A stretch of DNA of 64,000 bases, from positions 1,488,001 through 1,552,000 of the forward strand of contig JANFOE010000050.1 in the NCBI GenBank assembly GCA_025667525.1. The letters are read 5' to 3'. This DNA is from Glebionis coronaria. Taxonomy: Eukaryota > Streptophyta > Magnoliopsida > Asterales > Asteraceae. The position numbers and the translations under genes were made by a program. Under the pieces are notes generated by a model. That model made no database searches and was not told where the DNA came from. It saw only the letters and a program-made list of their open reading frames with translations. Shown here piece by piece: positions 1 to 10,951 of the stretch (positions are counted from its first letter, which is position 1; each line of letters begins with the position of its first letter).

Positions 1-808
1 ACCCTTTCATGTCTTTGGTTATTTGTTTGTACCATGGATTTAGTCTCAAAAATGTCCCATGCCTCTTCTGTGGATTTGGGAAGAATGTTCCCAACCGCGG
101 AGGAGTTGAGGGAATCTTGATGATGTGGTCTTAATCCATTGTAAAAGGTGTTGATTTGGTGAACTTCATTGAATCCATGATTGAGGCATTTTCTCAATAA
201 CTCCTTGAACTCTTCCCAAGCATCACTAAAGGTTTGCTCATGTTTTTGTTGAAATCCAATAATTAGGTTTCTCAAAGCCGTGATTTTAGATGGAGGGAAG
301 AACTTATTCAAAAGCTTCTTGGTAAAGTCATCCCATGTATGAATGCTCTTAGGTGGTTGTCTATCTAGCCAATACCTAGAATTTCCATCTAGGGAGAATG
401 GAACTAAGATCAACGTAATGGCATCATGAGGGACCCCATTGTACTTAATTGTATTGCAAATGGATAGAAACTTCTTGATATGATCATGTGGATCATCATT
501 GGGTCTCCCGAAAAAGGGTGTAGAATAAACCAAAGTAATCATAGGTGTCTTAAGCTCAAAGGTGTTGCGGGTATGTCGGGTATAATAATGGCATCAGCAT
601 TTCCCTCCATATTTGATTGGAGGATCTCCATCAATGGTCTATTGGCAACGGCGGCCATGGCTTCTTGTGTGTTTTTCAAAGCACGATGCTCGGGATCGTC
701 TTGATAGACGGTGTTGTTTTTGTTCTTTCTCTTGTTCTTCCTTTTGGGAGGAAGGGGTTGTACACCAAAAGGTATTTGTGCACGCACTCGGGTGAGCATG
801 CAACTCAA
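1..808 (-). pseudogene. Athila/Tat-like Ty3-gypsy gag fragment (M1)
   Basis: Gag is the structural protein that packages element RNA into particles. On the minus strand a basic N-terminus from 808 (PPKRKNKRKNK) leads into a region ending near IIIPDIPAT. The reading then shifts frame near 563-570 and continues with FELKTPMI, the retrotransposon gag core (WDDFTKKLLNKFFP, DAWEEFKELLRKC, HQDSLNSSAVGNILP) and EEAWDIFETKSMV up to the window edge. The W-x2-F/L-x2-FFP block and the FELK-type opening are typical of the non-chromovirus OTA (Athila/Tat) branch. The frameshift makes this a pseudogene, and the rest of gag-pol lies before position 1. A tRNA-Asp type primer site upstream at 1556-1573 fits the branch. 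I am fairly sure of gag and less sure of the clade. Confidence 0.8.
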
Positions 809-1555
809 ATCAAGGAGTGAGAGAGGAGCTCTCGTTCGACTTTGGAAAAGAAGGGATTATCCTTTCCAAGGTTCAATAAATAATATCCACAAGAAAATAT
901 AGTATATGTAAGTAATACTTTGGGTGGCAAAACCCGCAATCAAGCTTTCCTTCTTAGAATACTCACTAGTGAACGGGGGGTTAGGTGGCACGAACCACTT
1001 AAGTACCTATTAACCCTTAGACGACATTTTATAGCTCGTCGCCTTTCTATTCACTTTAGTAGTTTGTATTCTTCGAATTCTTGCCTATTGTAAGTATTTA
1101 TCTATTTTTGCCTTAATCAAATTTGATCGATACACGTGTCAAGGACCCGAACGCTCCCGAACACGGTGTACTGCAAAAGCAATACTTATGAAAGTATGAG
1201 TATTGAGTGTTCGTATACGTATATGTATCTACATATAATAATATAGATAAAATATTTTTGTATTTATTGGGGTTTTAAGAAAATACTATATGTACGTAAA
1301 AACGGTGAAAACCGATATATACAATATATTTTTGGGTGTAATCTTTTAGGAAAAAGATTACTTTTTAGATTTTTTATTTTTTTGGTTCAATTCTTTAGGG
1401 AAAGAATTGATTTTGTGATTTTTTATTTTTTTATATTTTTATATTTTTGATTTTTTTATCTTTTGGATTTATGATACATAAAAGGAACGCTCACGAGGTG
1501 AACGGATCCTAAAATCCAATCAAAACTGTCAATCAATAGTCTCTCGTAATGTCAT
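809..1555 (-). other. Untranslated leader between PBS and gag of M1
   Basis: No convincing ORF. The stretch is AT-rich, with T-runs at 1367-1460. It separates the primer binding site from the gag start, as expected for the long leader of OTA-type gypsy elements. I see no other feature in it. Confidence 0.5.
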
Positions 1556-1573
1556 GAACCGGCAGCAGCGCCA
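1556..1573 (-). other. Candidate tRNA-Asp primer binding site of M1
   Basis: On the minus strand TGGCGCTGCTGCCGGTTC resembles the primer site of Athila/Tat elements (complementary to the 3' end of tRNA-Asp), with 13 of the first 15 bases fitting the usual form. It is preceded by ACTCA and eight A/T bases, so an LTR could end near 1582. It agrees with the gag type downstream. Confidence 0.55.
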
Positions 1574-1581
1574 TTTAATTT

Positions 1582-4500
1582 TGAGTATTTATTCAAGTTC
1601 GTTTTTCCAAGCTCAAGACAAATTGAAAGTCCAACCAATTTCAAGTTTATAATTGTTTTTGGTTCTACAAAATTATTTGGTATCTAAGTCTATTTCAAAC
1701 AAACACGTAAAAAGTGGAAAATATTATAGTTATATAACCGTAAAACAAATTGCAAATACCACAATTATAGCACAAAGTACAAGTATCTAATGCACAAGTA
1801 TAAAAATGCTCAAAATGTAAAGGAAATGAAAGTATAAGGACTAAATGTGTAAATTTAGAAAGTATAGGGACTAGAAATGGAAAATGTAACAAACTATGTT
1901 AACCAAAATCCAAAACTGACTAACCAAAAATGTAACAAACTGAAAATTAGGGACTAAATGATGCAAACCCTAGAAAAGTACAAGTTTAGAAAGCTGATTA
2001 ACACAAGATTAAAAACTAAGGACCAAATTGCAATTATACTAAACTTTTCAACAAAAACGGGCACCAAGACTCGAATAAGCTCGTGTGAGATTTTTAACCC
2101 ACCAAAATGACTCTAGTTTTTTTTGGCAAAGTGTTCAAAAATGAAAATAAACTAGGCTTGTCCAAGGATTTTAGCTAAAAGCCAGTAAATCAAAATCTAG
2201 CTTATCTCAATAAGCTCAAGTTAAGCTAAAAACTTTTCCAGTCATCCACATTAAGATTTTCTTGTTGAGAATGATTAAGCAAGTGACACAAAGGTTGGAA
2301 TGTCAAATAGATTTGAAAATGATCAAGAAATTAAGCTGGAATCTGAAATAAGCCAAAATAGCTTATCGTTGACCAAGTTTGACCAGATCTTTCAAAAAGC
2401 TGAATTTCACAAAACTTAGTCAGGACATGTTTGCAAACACATTGGTGAAAGAAAATTGGAACTTTATGAAGTAGATTAAGAGTAATGAGATGAGCAGATT
2501 GCTATGATCACAGAAACTTGCAAATGCTCTAGTGCTTATTAATAAGCTGGTATCCAACTAAAAACTTGATACTGTATTATTTCCTCACTAATAGTGAAAG
2601 TTCATATGATAAGCTATGACTGAGAACAAAAAGTAACTGATTTCATTCACAAACAAAGAAATGCCAATGGATCAAAGTATGCTTGTTTAGACTGTTTAAA
2701 ATATGTAAAGACTGACCCAATCTTTTTGAGTGTCAATTGCTTGTTTGACTTTAGTTTTGACCACAAAACTTTGTAAGTGAACTTGTATACATCTAATCAG
2801 TGTAAATGATCTCAAAACAACATGTCTTAAAAGCTGATTCACAAAATTCAATTTTAACCAAACACTAGTTAAACATCTGATATGGAAATTTTTCAAAGGC
2901 TTTTTGAGTAAACCTTATGACTACAAAAGACTTTTATCAAGATTTGTTATTCGACTCAAATGAACCTCAATGCAGCAAAATTCCAACAAGTAAACACCAG
3001 AGAGCAAATTTTAGCTAAATGATTAATATTAAAACTGAATAAGGCCAAGTATTAAGATAAAACTGAATCAAAGCTGATCAAACTACTTGAAAACTATCAG
3101 ATTATCAAAATCACACCACAAGAACACTAATACAATCACAATTCAGCAGTTAAGACTTATTTCTAGAAATATAGCATGGTAGAACAATTTAGATGAATTT
3201 TAACAAGAAAAGTGTTCCTTTTAGCTTTGATGCCACCTCTGATGGAGTAGTAAGCGCTGAGCTTACTATGATCAATAAGAACATCTACAATCTACCACCA
3301 TAAACCACTATATCAACATCATCATCTGAAATTCAACACCCCTGCTACAATCTTCTTATTTGGCTATAAAATGAATTGAAAATCGTCTGAACCAGCTACA
3401 GGCTTCCAAAAGGCATCAAACACATTCCATTGGTCAAGAATGATCAAAAGAATCACAACAGTAACATAATAGTAGGATTATGAAGAATTGAGAAGTAGAA
3501 TTTGAGTGAAATGAACCTTGAATGTTTATTAATGGAGGAAAGGTGGTTACAGTTTGTTACAAATATCTAACTAACTCTCAAGTGGTTGTCAATCACTTGA
3601 GAGTAGTGCTTAACTAACTAGCTAACTGAAAATTGAGAGAATTTTAAGAAGTGTGTGAAAAATACACACACTAAGTACATACAAGAAATGAAGGACTAAT
3701 GGGGTATTTATAGAAGCTGGGATGAAGTTTGTTGGAGGTAGGTGATGTGTTCCAGCCAATAGTGAGCTTCCATGTGGCCTTGTTCTGCTAACTGAAAGTA
3801 GCCGTTGAAGAACTTGATTTGGGGATTATTTATGTAGTCAATTTCAGGTTAATTGAGTGGTTGGGTTGTGATCCTCTCTTGATTTAGAGTAGATTTGATA
3901 TAGAACACATCTCTTGAAACACACTCTAGCTTGATGTAGATTCTGGGCTCGTTAGACTTTGAATGTGCCAGGTGTCTTGTTCTTATTGGATGAGAGAGAG
4001 AGACACGGATCGTTATCCTTTCTTTAATTTTCTATTGGTTGGAATATGGTGAGTGGGGTTACTGTAAGGATTTTGTATATTAAATGAGAACGGCGCTAAT
4101 GGCTAGCTTACAAGTGAAATGGCAATCCGTGTGACTAAAATACTCCTCTCCCATTGGCTAGCTTGTTTGATACTCGGATTACTAGTAAACTTGGCTCAAT
4201 TTTGGCAAGTTTAACCCCTTAACTTGGCAGAATGTTATCTTGAGCTCCAAACTTCATTTCTTTGTCATTTTTAGTCCATCTAGCTTCAAACTTGTTCAAT
4301 AATCATCCTTTGACTTTTTGAGCTGAGAGTTGACCAAATTTGATTTTGTTCTTGAATTTATCTTAATTACACTTTTAGTCCCTCATCTTTGAAAGTTGTC
4401 AAGAAAGGTCCTTTGTCTTTGCCAGGCTTGTCACTTTTCGTCCTCCTTTTGTCTTTTCTTCATCAATAAGGCTTGATGTCACTTGTTTGTTCCAAAATTG

Positions 4501-4633
4501 TATCTTTTTACCTACACAAGCACAAACAACAAAATATACCCATAATACTGCTTTTATGAATAAAAATTAGGTATTTTGCTTTGTGTTTTAGGGTGATTTG
4601 TGATATTATTGATATGAGATTTCACTCATATCA
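1582..4633 (-). repeat. 5' LTR region of M1, inner boundary uncertain
   Basis: The outer end at 4633 reads TGATATGAGTG on the minus strand, a TG start. A textbook promoter lies at 3704-3713. The inner end is ambiguous. Either the LTR runs to about 1582, next to the tRNA-Asp-like PBS, which makes a 3-kb LTR. Or it ends at 3240 (minus strand CTCCATCA) followed by GGTGGCATCAAAGC, which resembles the initiator-Met site TGGTATCAGAGC in 10 of 12 bases. In the second case TGATGGAGT and TGATATGAGT form imperfect terminal repeats. I favour the first because the gag is Athila/Tat-like. There are no ORFs; phrases such as 'gggactaaatg' near 1870 and 1950 are typical of Asteraceae LTR DNA. Confidence 0.5.
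3704..3713 (-). promoter_or_regulatory. TATA box of the M1 LTR
   Basis: The minus strand reads CTATAAATAC, followed by CCCATTAG and then a run of ACACAC-rich sequence, the usual layout of a plant LTR promoter. It sits about 920 bp from the LTR outer end and sets the element's orientation as minus. Confidence 0.65.
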
Positions 4634-4951
4634 AGAACCAGACCAAAAATTTATTAAATATAAAAATAATTTTTTTATATAAACTGGACTATAACTGCTT
4701 AAAAAGCTTGTGGGATTTTCAGGACTAGAATAGTTGAGCATGTAGAGTGTAGAGCATACATTTATTATGTGGACTAACTGTGCATTGATTATTAACATCC
4801 GGTTGATTAATCTGATAAGTATTAACGTAACCTTTAACTTACGATGTTAAATGGCATTATTATATAATTTACAGCTATGATTTCTAAAACTTTTTAACTT
4901 GAGTAAGCTTATACTTACGTCAATTAAAATTGTATTATTTTCAGATTCATC
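4634..4951 (+). other. T1 leader remnant with a 3' splice-like site
   Basis: Non-coding and AT-rich. It ends with TGTATTATTTTCAG followed by ATTCATCATG, a pyrimidine-rich AG acceptor-like site seven bases before the first ATG of the gag extension. No PBS is visible, so the junction with the 5' LTR must lie beyond the M1 insertion. Confidence 0.4.
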
Positions 4952-5172
4952 ATGACATCACCGACTGCATCTCCTGCTGCGTTATCACCGACGTCAGTAT
5001 TACTCAGATGGTTATCGGTTAGCGAGTCCATTGACAGTCACTCTGCCGGCGATGTCGCACTCGTCGATACTCTCATTATCTCTCCACCTGCTACACCTGT
5101 ATCCCCTACTGGGGAGGAGGATCAGCCGACTGCAGCCCTACCACCTCTACCACCAACTTCCTCTCTACAAGG
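4952..5172 (+). pseudogene. T1 gag N-terminal extension, first part
   Basis: This encodes the proline-, serine- and threonine-rich start of the extra ORF that precedes gag in Asteraceae Tekay-like elements (MTSPTASPAALSPTS, then PPLPPTSSLQG). The start ATG is the first in frame after the acceptor-like AG at 4944. C1 cuts it at 5172/5173, and the rest resumes at 15569. Its role is unknown to me; the low-complexity composition suggests a disordered region. The join is inferred from gene order and composition, because no clean target duplication of C1 was found. Confidence 0.55.
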
Positions 5173-5589
5173 TGTTGGAAATACGTTTTCCCAATAAAGT
5201 CTCGGTCACATCTTAGTTAGCATAGATCACGAGATATAGACTATTTAGAACTTTGTCTCTTGGAGCGACCTCACTTAGGGGGAGATTGTTGTAAATACGT
5301 TTTACGTATTTATGAAGGATCGGTCACTCCAACGATATATTAATGTAATGGGCTCGTGATCTATTTAGTAAAGATATAGTCCATATAGCCCACATGTAGG
5401 GTGGGCTATATATACCCCTCCTAGCATGTTAGGAGGGGTTGGTGGTTACATTTCATTCACAATTCCATATTACTTTCTCTCTCTACTTCTCTTTTCTCTC
5501 CTTTCTCTCTCTACACCCTCATCTCCTTCATCTCATCTTTATATTATCTTATCAATTCACCCACTTAATCAATCCAATCCATCATGTAG
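5173..5589 (+). repeat. C1 5' LTR
   Basis: It starts TGTTGGAAATACG and matches 15151-15568 almost base for base. It contains TATATATA at 5407-5414 in the context GGGCTATATATACCCC, and then a CT-rich tract (5470-5530), a usual untranslated leader. Just upstream, AGCCCAC and GTGGGCT form an inverted pair around ATGTAGG (about 5387-5407). At 5277-5286 it carries a polypurine-tract-like AGGGGGAGAT followed by a second TGTTG start. Confidence 0.8.
5407..5414 (+). promoter_or_regulatory. TATA box of the C1 5' LTR
   Basis: TATATATA is flanked by GGGC and CCCC. The 3' LTR has the same box at 15386-15393. The preceding inverted repeat AGCCCAC...GTGGGCT overlaps GCCCA motifs of the kind often found in plant promoters. 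Confidence 0.6.
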
Positions 5590-5939
5590 TGATACATTTG
5601 ATCTTGACAAAGTTAGTGATAATGGCATCACTTCATTTCAAATGCTTCAGTATCATCTAGTTACTCTTTCACGGATTCAAGGAGGGAGCGAATTTGTGAC
5701 AATCTTTGGTCAAGATCGTCATATATTCATGGAATCGATGTTCATCATCTTGACCCAACTAGTAGAGCAACTCCACAATAAAGACTTTAATCACTCTGCA
5801 TCTGCACTTGCATATAAGGCTTGTGACACAACTCACGCCTTTCCTCCAATTCAATATCATCAAGTCTGAAAGTTCAGTGATTTGCCAATCATTTCTTCGA
5901 GATACACATATCGAGCTTTGAGATTTCTGTGGTACAATA
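5590..5939 (+). other. C1 leader and possible gag N-terminal remnant
   Basis: A frame open from the LTR to 5869 encodes DKVSDNGITSFQMLQYHLVT and FVTIFGQDRHIFMES. It looks protein-like and may be a remnant of the gag N-terminus, but I do not recognise it. A stop at 5867-5869 and a change of frame separate it from the ORF at 5940. Confidence 0.35.
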
Positions 5940-7751
5940 TTGAAACTCATGACATCGGTCTCGTCGTTGATTTATGAAAGATCTCGACTTCAGCAAATGT
6001 ATGATAATGGAGTGCAAGAATCTATGATGCATATGCAAGAGGAGAATGGTCATACGGTTGACAACTTGGAGCCTAACGATGGCAAGACCACGGAATCAGG
6101 AGGACAACATGATACCAGTGGCACGTCGGGGAATGTTCACGAGATCTCTCTTGATGACACCTTACCCGTTTATGACGAAGAGCCTACAAACATGGTACAA
6201 TGTAATGTTGTTTATGATGTATATGCTGATAACATGCCGCATATTGAGCATTCTGAACCTAATTATGACAAACATGGGATGGAAAAGAGTGATAGAAATA
6301 CCACTTCTGATTCATCCGATGTGAGTCATAATGGGGGAGAAAGTGTTCAAAATGCTAAACATCATGATAATTGTCTAATAACCGCTTCAATGACTGCTTC
6401 TGATTCCAAGATTAGAGAGCTCGAAACGATTGTAGCTCAACAATCAAAAGATCTTGAGGATGCCAAAATTGAATTTTCTAAGAAAACGGACAAATTTGAA
6501 GCATACTTTGAAAAACTTGAAAAGTCTAACGTTGTTCTTGAAAGAAAATTGGATCAAAAAGTTTTAGATTCTAAAGCAGAAAAGGATAATCATTTGAAAC
6601 AAATTCAGTTACTAGAGTCTAAATTGGCATCCCAAGATAGATTGCTCAAAGAAAATGAAACGTTAAAAGCTCAAGTTCAGGAAAAGGTTTTTGCTATAAC
6701 TGCGTTGAAAAACGAATTAAGGAAAACTAGAGGACCTAGTGTGGACACTAAGCTTGAAAAACCATCAATCTTGGAGAAACCGCCTATAAATCAGTTCGTC
6801 AAACAATCGACTGTCAAACAACCTACTGCATTTAGATCCGAACGACCACAATCCTCGAGACCGCAGTTTGCCTCCCAAGTTGATGTGGTTCATCTTTCTA
6901 GACCAGTCACTCCAGCAACTAGGCCCTATGTGACCAAAACAGCTTTAGCAAGACCTAATAACATGATTGCCTCTAGTTTCCCTAAAAATACCAAGACAAA
7001 GTCTAGAACTAGTTCAAATGACGTTTGCCATAAATCTGGTCAAAGGGAAGTTATGCAAAAGACACATGTAAGAGATAGCAATGTCAAACCTAGTCAGATG
7101 CCTTCAAGATTACCCAACACTGCTAACCGTAGCATGTCATCTCCTAGGAGCATCGATCAATCATCTAGGAATTACTCGGACATTAAATATGCTACTTGTA
7201 AAACATGTAGAAAATGTGTCTTTACAGAAAATCATGACTCCTGTGTCAAGAAATTACTTGATGAGGTGAACTCCCGTGCTAGAATTAAGTCCCAGTGGAT
7301 AGCTAAAATCAAACCCTTTGGTAAAGTTTGGCGCCCCACTGGTAGAACTTTCACTCTTGTAGGAAACGAGTGCCCTTTAACTAGGATAGTCTCCAATTCT
7401 ACTAAGACTACTAGGGAGGAAATTGATAAAGATGATACTTCACTTAAGCCTAAACTTAGGGTTTTCTATAAAAGGAAACGTTTGCCAGCTAAGATAAGTG
7501 AATCATCTACTCAGGTCGCCTCTGACACAAGTAAAGCCAACTGTGAACCCCCATGTGCTTCTATAATTGATATCGCTAACCCACGTCAAAGCATGCAAAT
7601 TCCTAATGAGAATGCAGGTACCAAAGTTGATGTTCCAAAAGAACGAAGCGGTCTAATCGTTGTGTACCGTTCAACTAAGGACACTCTTAGAGTTTGGTTG
7701 CTGAAGAAGCAGATATCGGAGAAACAAGTGTCTCAGGGGATTCATGGTTAA
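5940..7751 (+). CDS. Copia-type gag C-terminal-like protein of C1 (603 aa)
   Basis: This open ORF encodes a protein resembling the C-terminal half of the gag of Asteraceae SIRE-like Copia elements. Residues 1-150 are acidic and polar. About 155-245 is a heptad-rich coiled coil (IRELETIVAQQSKDLEDAK to EKVFAITALKNELRK). Next comes a basic, proline-rich stretch with PSILEKPPINQF and FASQVDVVHLSRPVTP, and then a cysteine cluster (CKTCRKCVFTENHDSC, near residue 420). The end is WRPTGRTFTLVGNECPLTRI and LRVWLLKKQISEKQVSQG. The N-terminal capsid fold is not evident, so the first ATG may not be the ancestral start. Long intactness in an element without pol is unusual. It could still act as a particle or RNA-binding protein; that is inference. 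Confidence 0.65.
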   Translation: MKLMTSVSSLIYERSRLQQMYDNGVQESMMHMQEENGHTVDNLEPNDGKTTESGGQHDTSGTSGNVHEISLDDTLPVYDEEPTNMVQCNVVYDVYADNMPHIEHSEPNYDKHGMEKSDRNTTSDSSDVSHNGGESVQNAKHHDNCLITASMTASDSKIRELETIVAQQSKDLEDAKIEFSKKTDKFEAYFEKLEKSNVVLERKLDQKVLDSKAEKDNHLKQIQLLESKLASQDRLLKENETLKAQVQEKVFAITALKNELRKTRGPSVDTKLEKPSILEKPPINQFVKQSTVKQPTAFRSERPQSSRPQFASQVDVVHLSRPVTPATRPYVTKTALARPNNMIASSFPKNTKTKSRTSSNDVCHKSGQREVMQKTHVRDSNVKPSQMPSRLPNTANRSMSSPRSIDQSSRNYSDIKYATCKTCRKCVFTENHDSCVKKLLDEVNSRARIKSQWIAKIKPFGKVWRPTGRTFTLVGNECPLTRIVSNSTKTTREEIDKDDTSLKPKLRVFYKRKRLPAKISESSTQVASDTSKANCEPPCASIIDIANPRQSMQIPNENAGTKVDVPKERSGLIVVYRSTKDTLRVWLLKKQISEKQVSQGIHG

Positions 7752-8913
7752 GCTTACCTCGAGGCTTACAGTCGGATCATAGATTGTAACCCGTTCTTCA
7801 AAGAAAGGAAAGTTTATTGCCGATGATAAACTTATCCTAAAAACGAGAAATTCATTTTTCTCGGGCATGAGCTTATATCAAAAACATTCCAAGTTTTTAA
7901 GCTCATGCATATGAGGCTTACATTCAAATCACAGTCTATAACCCGTTCTTCAAAGAAAGGGAAGTTTATCTCGCAACGATAACTTACCCTCAAAACGAGA
8001 AATTAAAATTTCTCGGACACGAGCTTATGTTAAAACCATTCAAAGGTTTTAAGCTCGTGTAAATGGTGTATCATTAAATATCAGATGATGACCCGATCTT
8101 CAAAGAAAGGAAAGTTTATCACCGATGATAAACTTATCCTTAAAACGAGAAATTAAATTTTTTCGGACACGAGCTTCCGTTAAAACTATTCAAAGGTTTT
8201 AAGCTCGTGTACAAGGCGTATAATCACATTACAGTTTATGCCCCGTTCTTCAAAGGCAGGAAGGTTTATCACCGATGATAAACTTATCCTAACAACGAGA
8301 AATTTATTTTTCTCGGGCATGAGCTTATATCAAAAACATTCCAAGTTTTTAAGCTCATGCACTAAGGCTTATAGATAAATCACAGTCGATAACCCGTGCA
8401 TCAAAGAAAGGAAAGTTTATCGCCGATGATAAACTTATCCTCAACAACGAGAAATTAAATTTTTCTCGGACACAAGCTTACGTTAAAACCATTCAAAGGT
8501 TTTAAGCTCGTGTAAGATGGTTCATTGTTAAATGTCAGACAATGACCCGGACTTCAAATAAAGGAAAGTTTATCATTAATGATAACTTATCCTCATAACG
8601 AGAAATTCACTTTTCTCGGTCATGAGCTTGTCTTAAAACATTCGAAGTTTTAAGCTCAGAAAGGAAGTGTATCTTTTAAATAAGAGAACATTTCCTCATA
8701 ACGAGAAATTAACCTTTCTCGGTCATGAGCTTTCCGTTAAAACAGTCAAAGTTTTCAAGCTCATGAAAACGACTTCTAAGTAAATGTCAGCTTAGAACTC
8801 GTTCTTTAGTTAAAAGGAAAGGTTATCGCCGATGGTAACTTATCCTTACAACGAGAAGTTTACAACTTCTCGGACTTGAGCTTTCCTAAGATATTCCAAA
8901 TCTTAAGCTCAAG
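7752..8913 (+). repeat. Tandem array of ~150-bp units, each with three hairpins
   Basis: About eight tandem units start right after the gag-like stop. Anchored on CCCGTTCTTC and its variants, they begin near 7790, 7942, 8092, 8242, 8393 and 8545, then a shortened unit, and a last one near 8798. Each full unit has GTTTATC...GATAAAC, then CGAGAAATT...AATTTCTCG, then (CA)CGAGCTTA...TAAGCTCGTG, three dyads in fixed order. The sequence between arms drifts while the arms stay complementary. It has no ORF. Its position after the last codon suggests a 3' untranslated structured region. Confidence 0.85.
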
Positions 8914-10951
8914 TAATTGGTTTTCAAAACTTTGAACACAATTTTTCAAGAATTTCTCAAAAGGTTTTTCTAAATCTTTCAAATTGTGTATTCAAAAACG
9001 TTTTGATAAAAAGAGCATGTCTTCTGGAATCGATAATATTTACGAACCTAGAAATGTCATTCAATAATGACACGGGGTTGTAAATAAAGTTCGAGCAGAA
9101 GTTTAAAAGATTTAAAACATGCTCCATATGGTTTGCTATTATTTCCGATAGTAACCCGCTTTTCACATTGAAGTCAAGCATTTCACCGGAAAGCTTTGAC
9201 TTCCGAATCCGAAGTTATCAACTCCACAATCCAAAGTTCGTTACAATTGATATCTACATACTAGACGATGCGACTACTCAAACGACGACTACAGCTCTTT
9301 AAGTAGAACACGGGTCAACAATTGAGGGGGAGCAATTGTCAGGCGTTCAGAATCTTTGACGCCGAAAGTGCCAAGTTCACATGTTGGTGTCAAGACAACA
9401 ATATCAATCGTACACATGGAGTCAAGAGATAACTTCAGACGTGATGAGGCGACCAACATTCGTGAACAAGAACCATGTGCTTCTTTCATATGATGTTCTC
9501 CATCATTCAGGTCCAACCTCATAAACTGCTAATCTTGTGAATACATTATCATATATGATCTTTGCACGTGATAAATACCTTACACTTGTGTTTAAAAGGT
9601 ATTTAATTTACGTTTCAAGTATACCCTCATTAATTTGAGGGGGAGCTTGTAAAAATCATGAAGATAAATGGATTTAATCGGATTTGCATTTTTCTTCCCA
9701 AACTTTCTTAAAATCTCATTAAATCAATTGATATTAAAAACATCGATTGGGTTAATATTTTAATATGGGGGAGAAAATGTGATTTAATATGACATCAATT
9801 AATTCAATGGTTTGACTGAATGTGCTGGCTCATCCCAACATGTGCGAAATGTTTTCGAATATCGTGGCATATGTTAAGGGGGAGAAAAATGGATTTGGAT
9901 ATTAAAATGGATTTCATGGTGACGTATACTTACCCACAATATCTTAATTCACGACGGTGACGATTGTGGTGACATAAGGATGGTAGGATAGGTTAAAGTC
10001 CAATGATTCCACTAGAACCGGAGGAATCTTCCCAAGGACATTCCATAGCTAGAAATAGTAGTCCTTAGGAAAGATGGAGAAAGATTGTGAACGTAACTGA
10101 ATGCCGACCAAGTACTTAAGTTAGCACTGGAACAATCACAACAAGGTGCTAGTTATGACGTATTGGTAAGCATTGAAGGGGTTGAAGAATGAAAAAGAAT
10201 TGTAAAGATAAAGGGTGAAAAGAAAGTATCCCTCCTTACAACTTAGGCGGAAACCGGGTCAATTCATATGCTATTGAGATCATTTATGATTCTCGATATT
10301 GAAGATAGACATCATGGACCCAGTGATGCAAGGCACAACCCATCCCAGCTAACTCAGATATCTCTCAAAAGATATTTGTTTTAATCACACAGAGACAACA
10401 CATTATCTGTTGATTTATTCACTCCGAATAAATTGGTATTGAAAAGGTGGCACTCCTCTCCAGCCTCCGATCATTAAAATCCAAAATGCACGATCGAGTC
10501 TAGAGCCATTTGAGATCATCATATATCTCATTAGGACACACTTTCATAATTCCTTGCTTCTTCACACACTATGAAAAGTAAGAAAGATATTAAGAGTCCT
10601 ACGCAAAATCTTCATGATCTTGCCTGAACATCCGAGTTATACGAAAGTATTTACAATGAAGATGGAAATCCTTCTTGAGCAAAAATCAAAAAGCTCATGG
10701 TAGGTAACTTGTGCGATTCTTTATGAATCAAACTTGTGATAACTGGAAAGAAACAGTTGTTTAATTCTTATTTGAATTTAAACACGTTCCAGGCCTCTAC
10801 GCAATATCTTAGTGATCTTGCCAGAACACTCAGAGTGATACCTTAGTGTTTACAGTGATGAGTGGAAATCCTTCTAGTGTTAACCTCAAACAGCACTTGG
10901 TAGTTAACTTGCAAGATTCTATACGAATCGAGCTCGTGACAACTGGAAAGC
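8914..10951 (+). other. Non-coding C1 internal region with purine tracts and a tandem duplication
   Basis: No protein-like ORF. Four AGGGGGAG or GGGGGAGA tracts (about 9325, 9633, 9768 and 9877) look like extra polypurine tracts. The first lies between two CAATTG palindromes. A diverged duplication of about 200 bp covers 10591-10951: both copies carry CTACGCAAxATCTT...GATCTTGCC and later AACTGGAAAG. N1 interrupts the second copy at its end. Confidence 0.6.

Noticed and set aside
4634..4951. T1 5' LTR end
   Set aside because: Does not align with the T1 3' LTR at 52679-55815 and has no PBS.
7752..8913. CRISPR-like array
   Set aside because: Repeats with dyads, but units of 150 bp have no unique spacers and the DNA is eukaryotic retrotransposon sequence.
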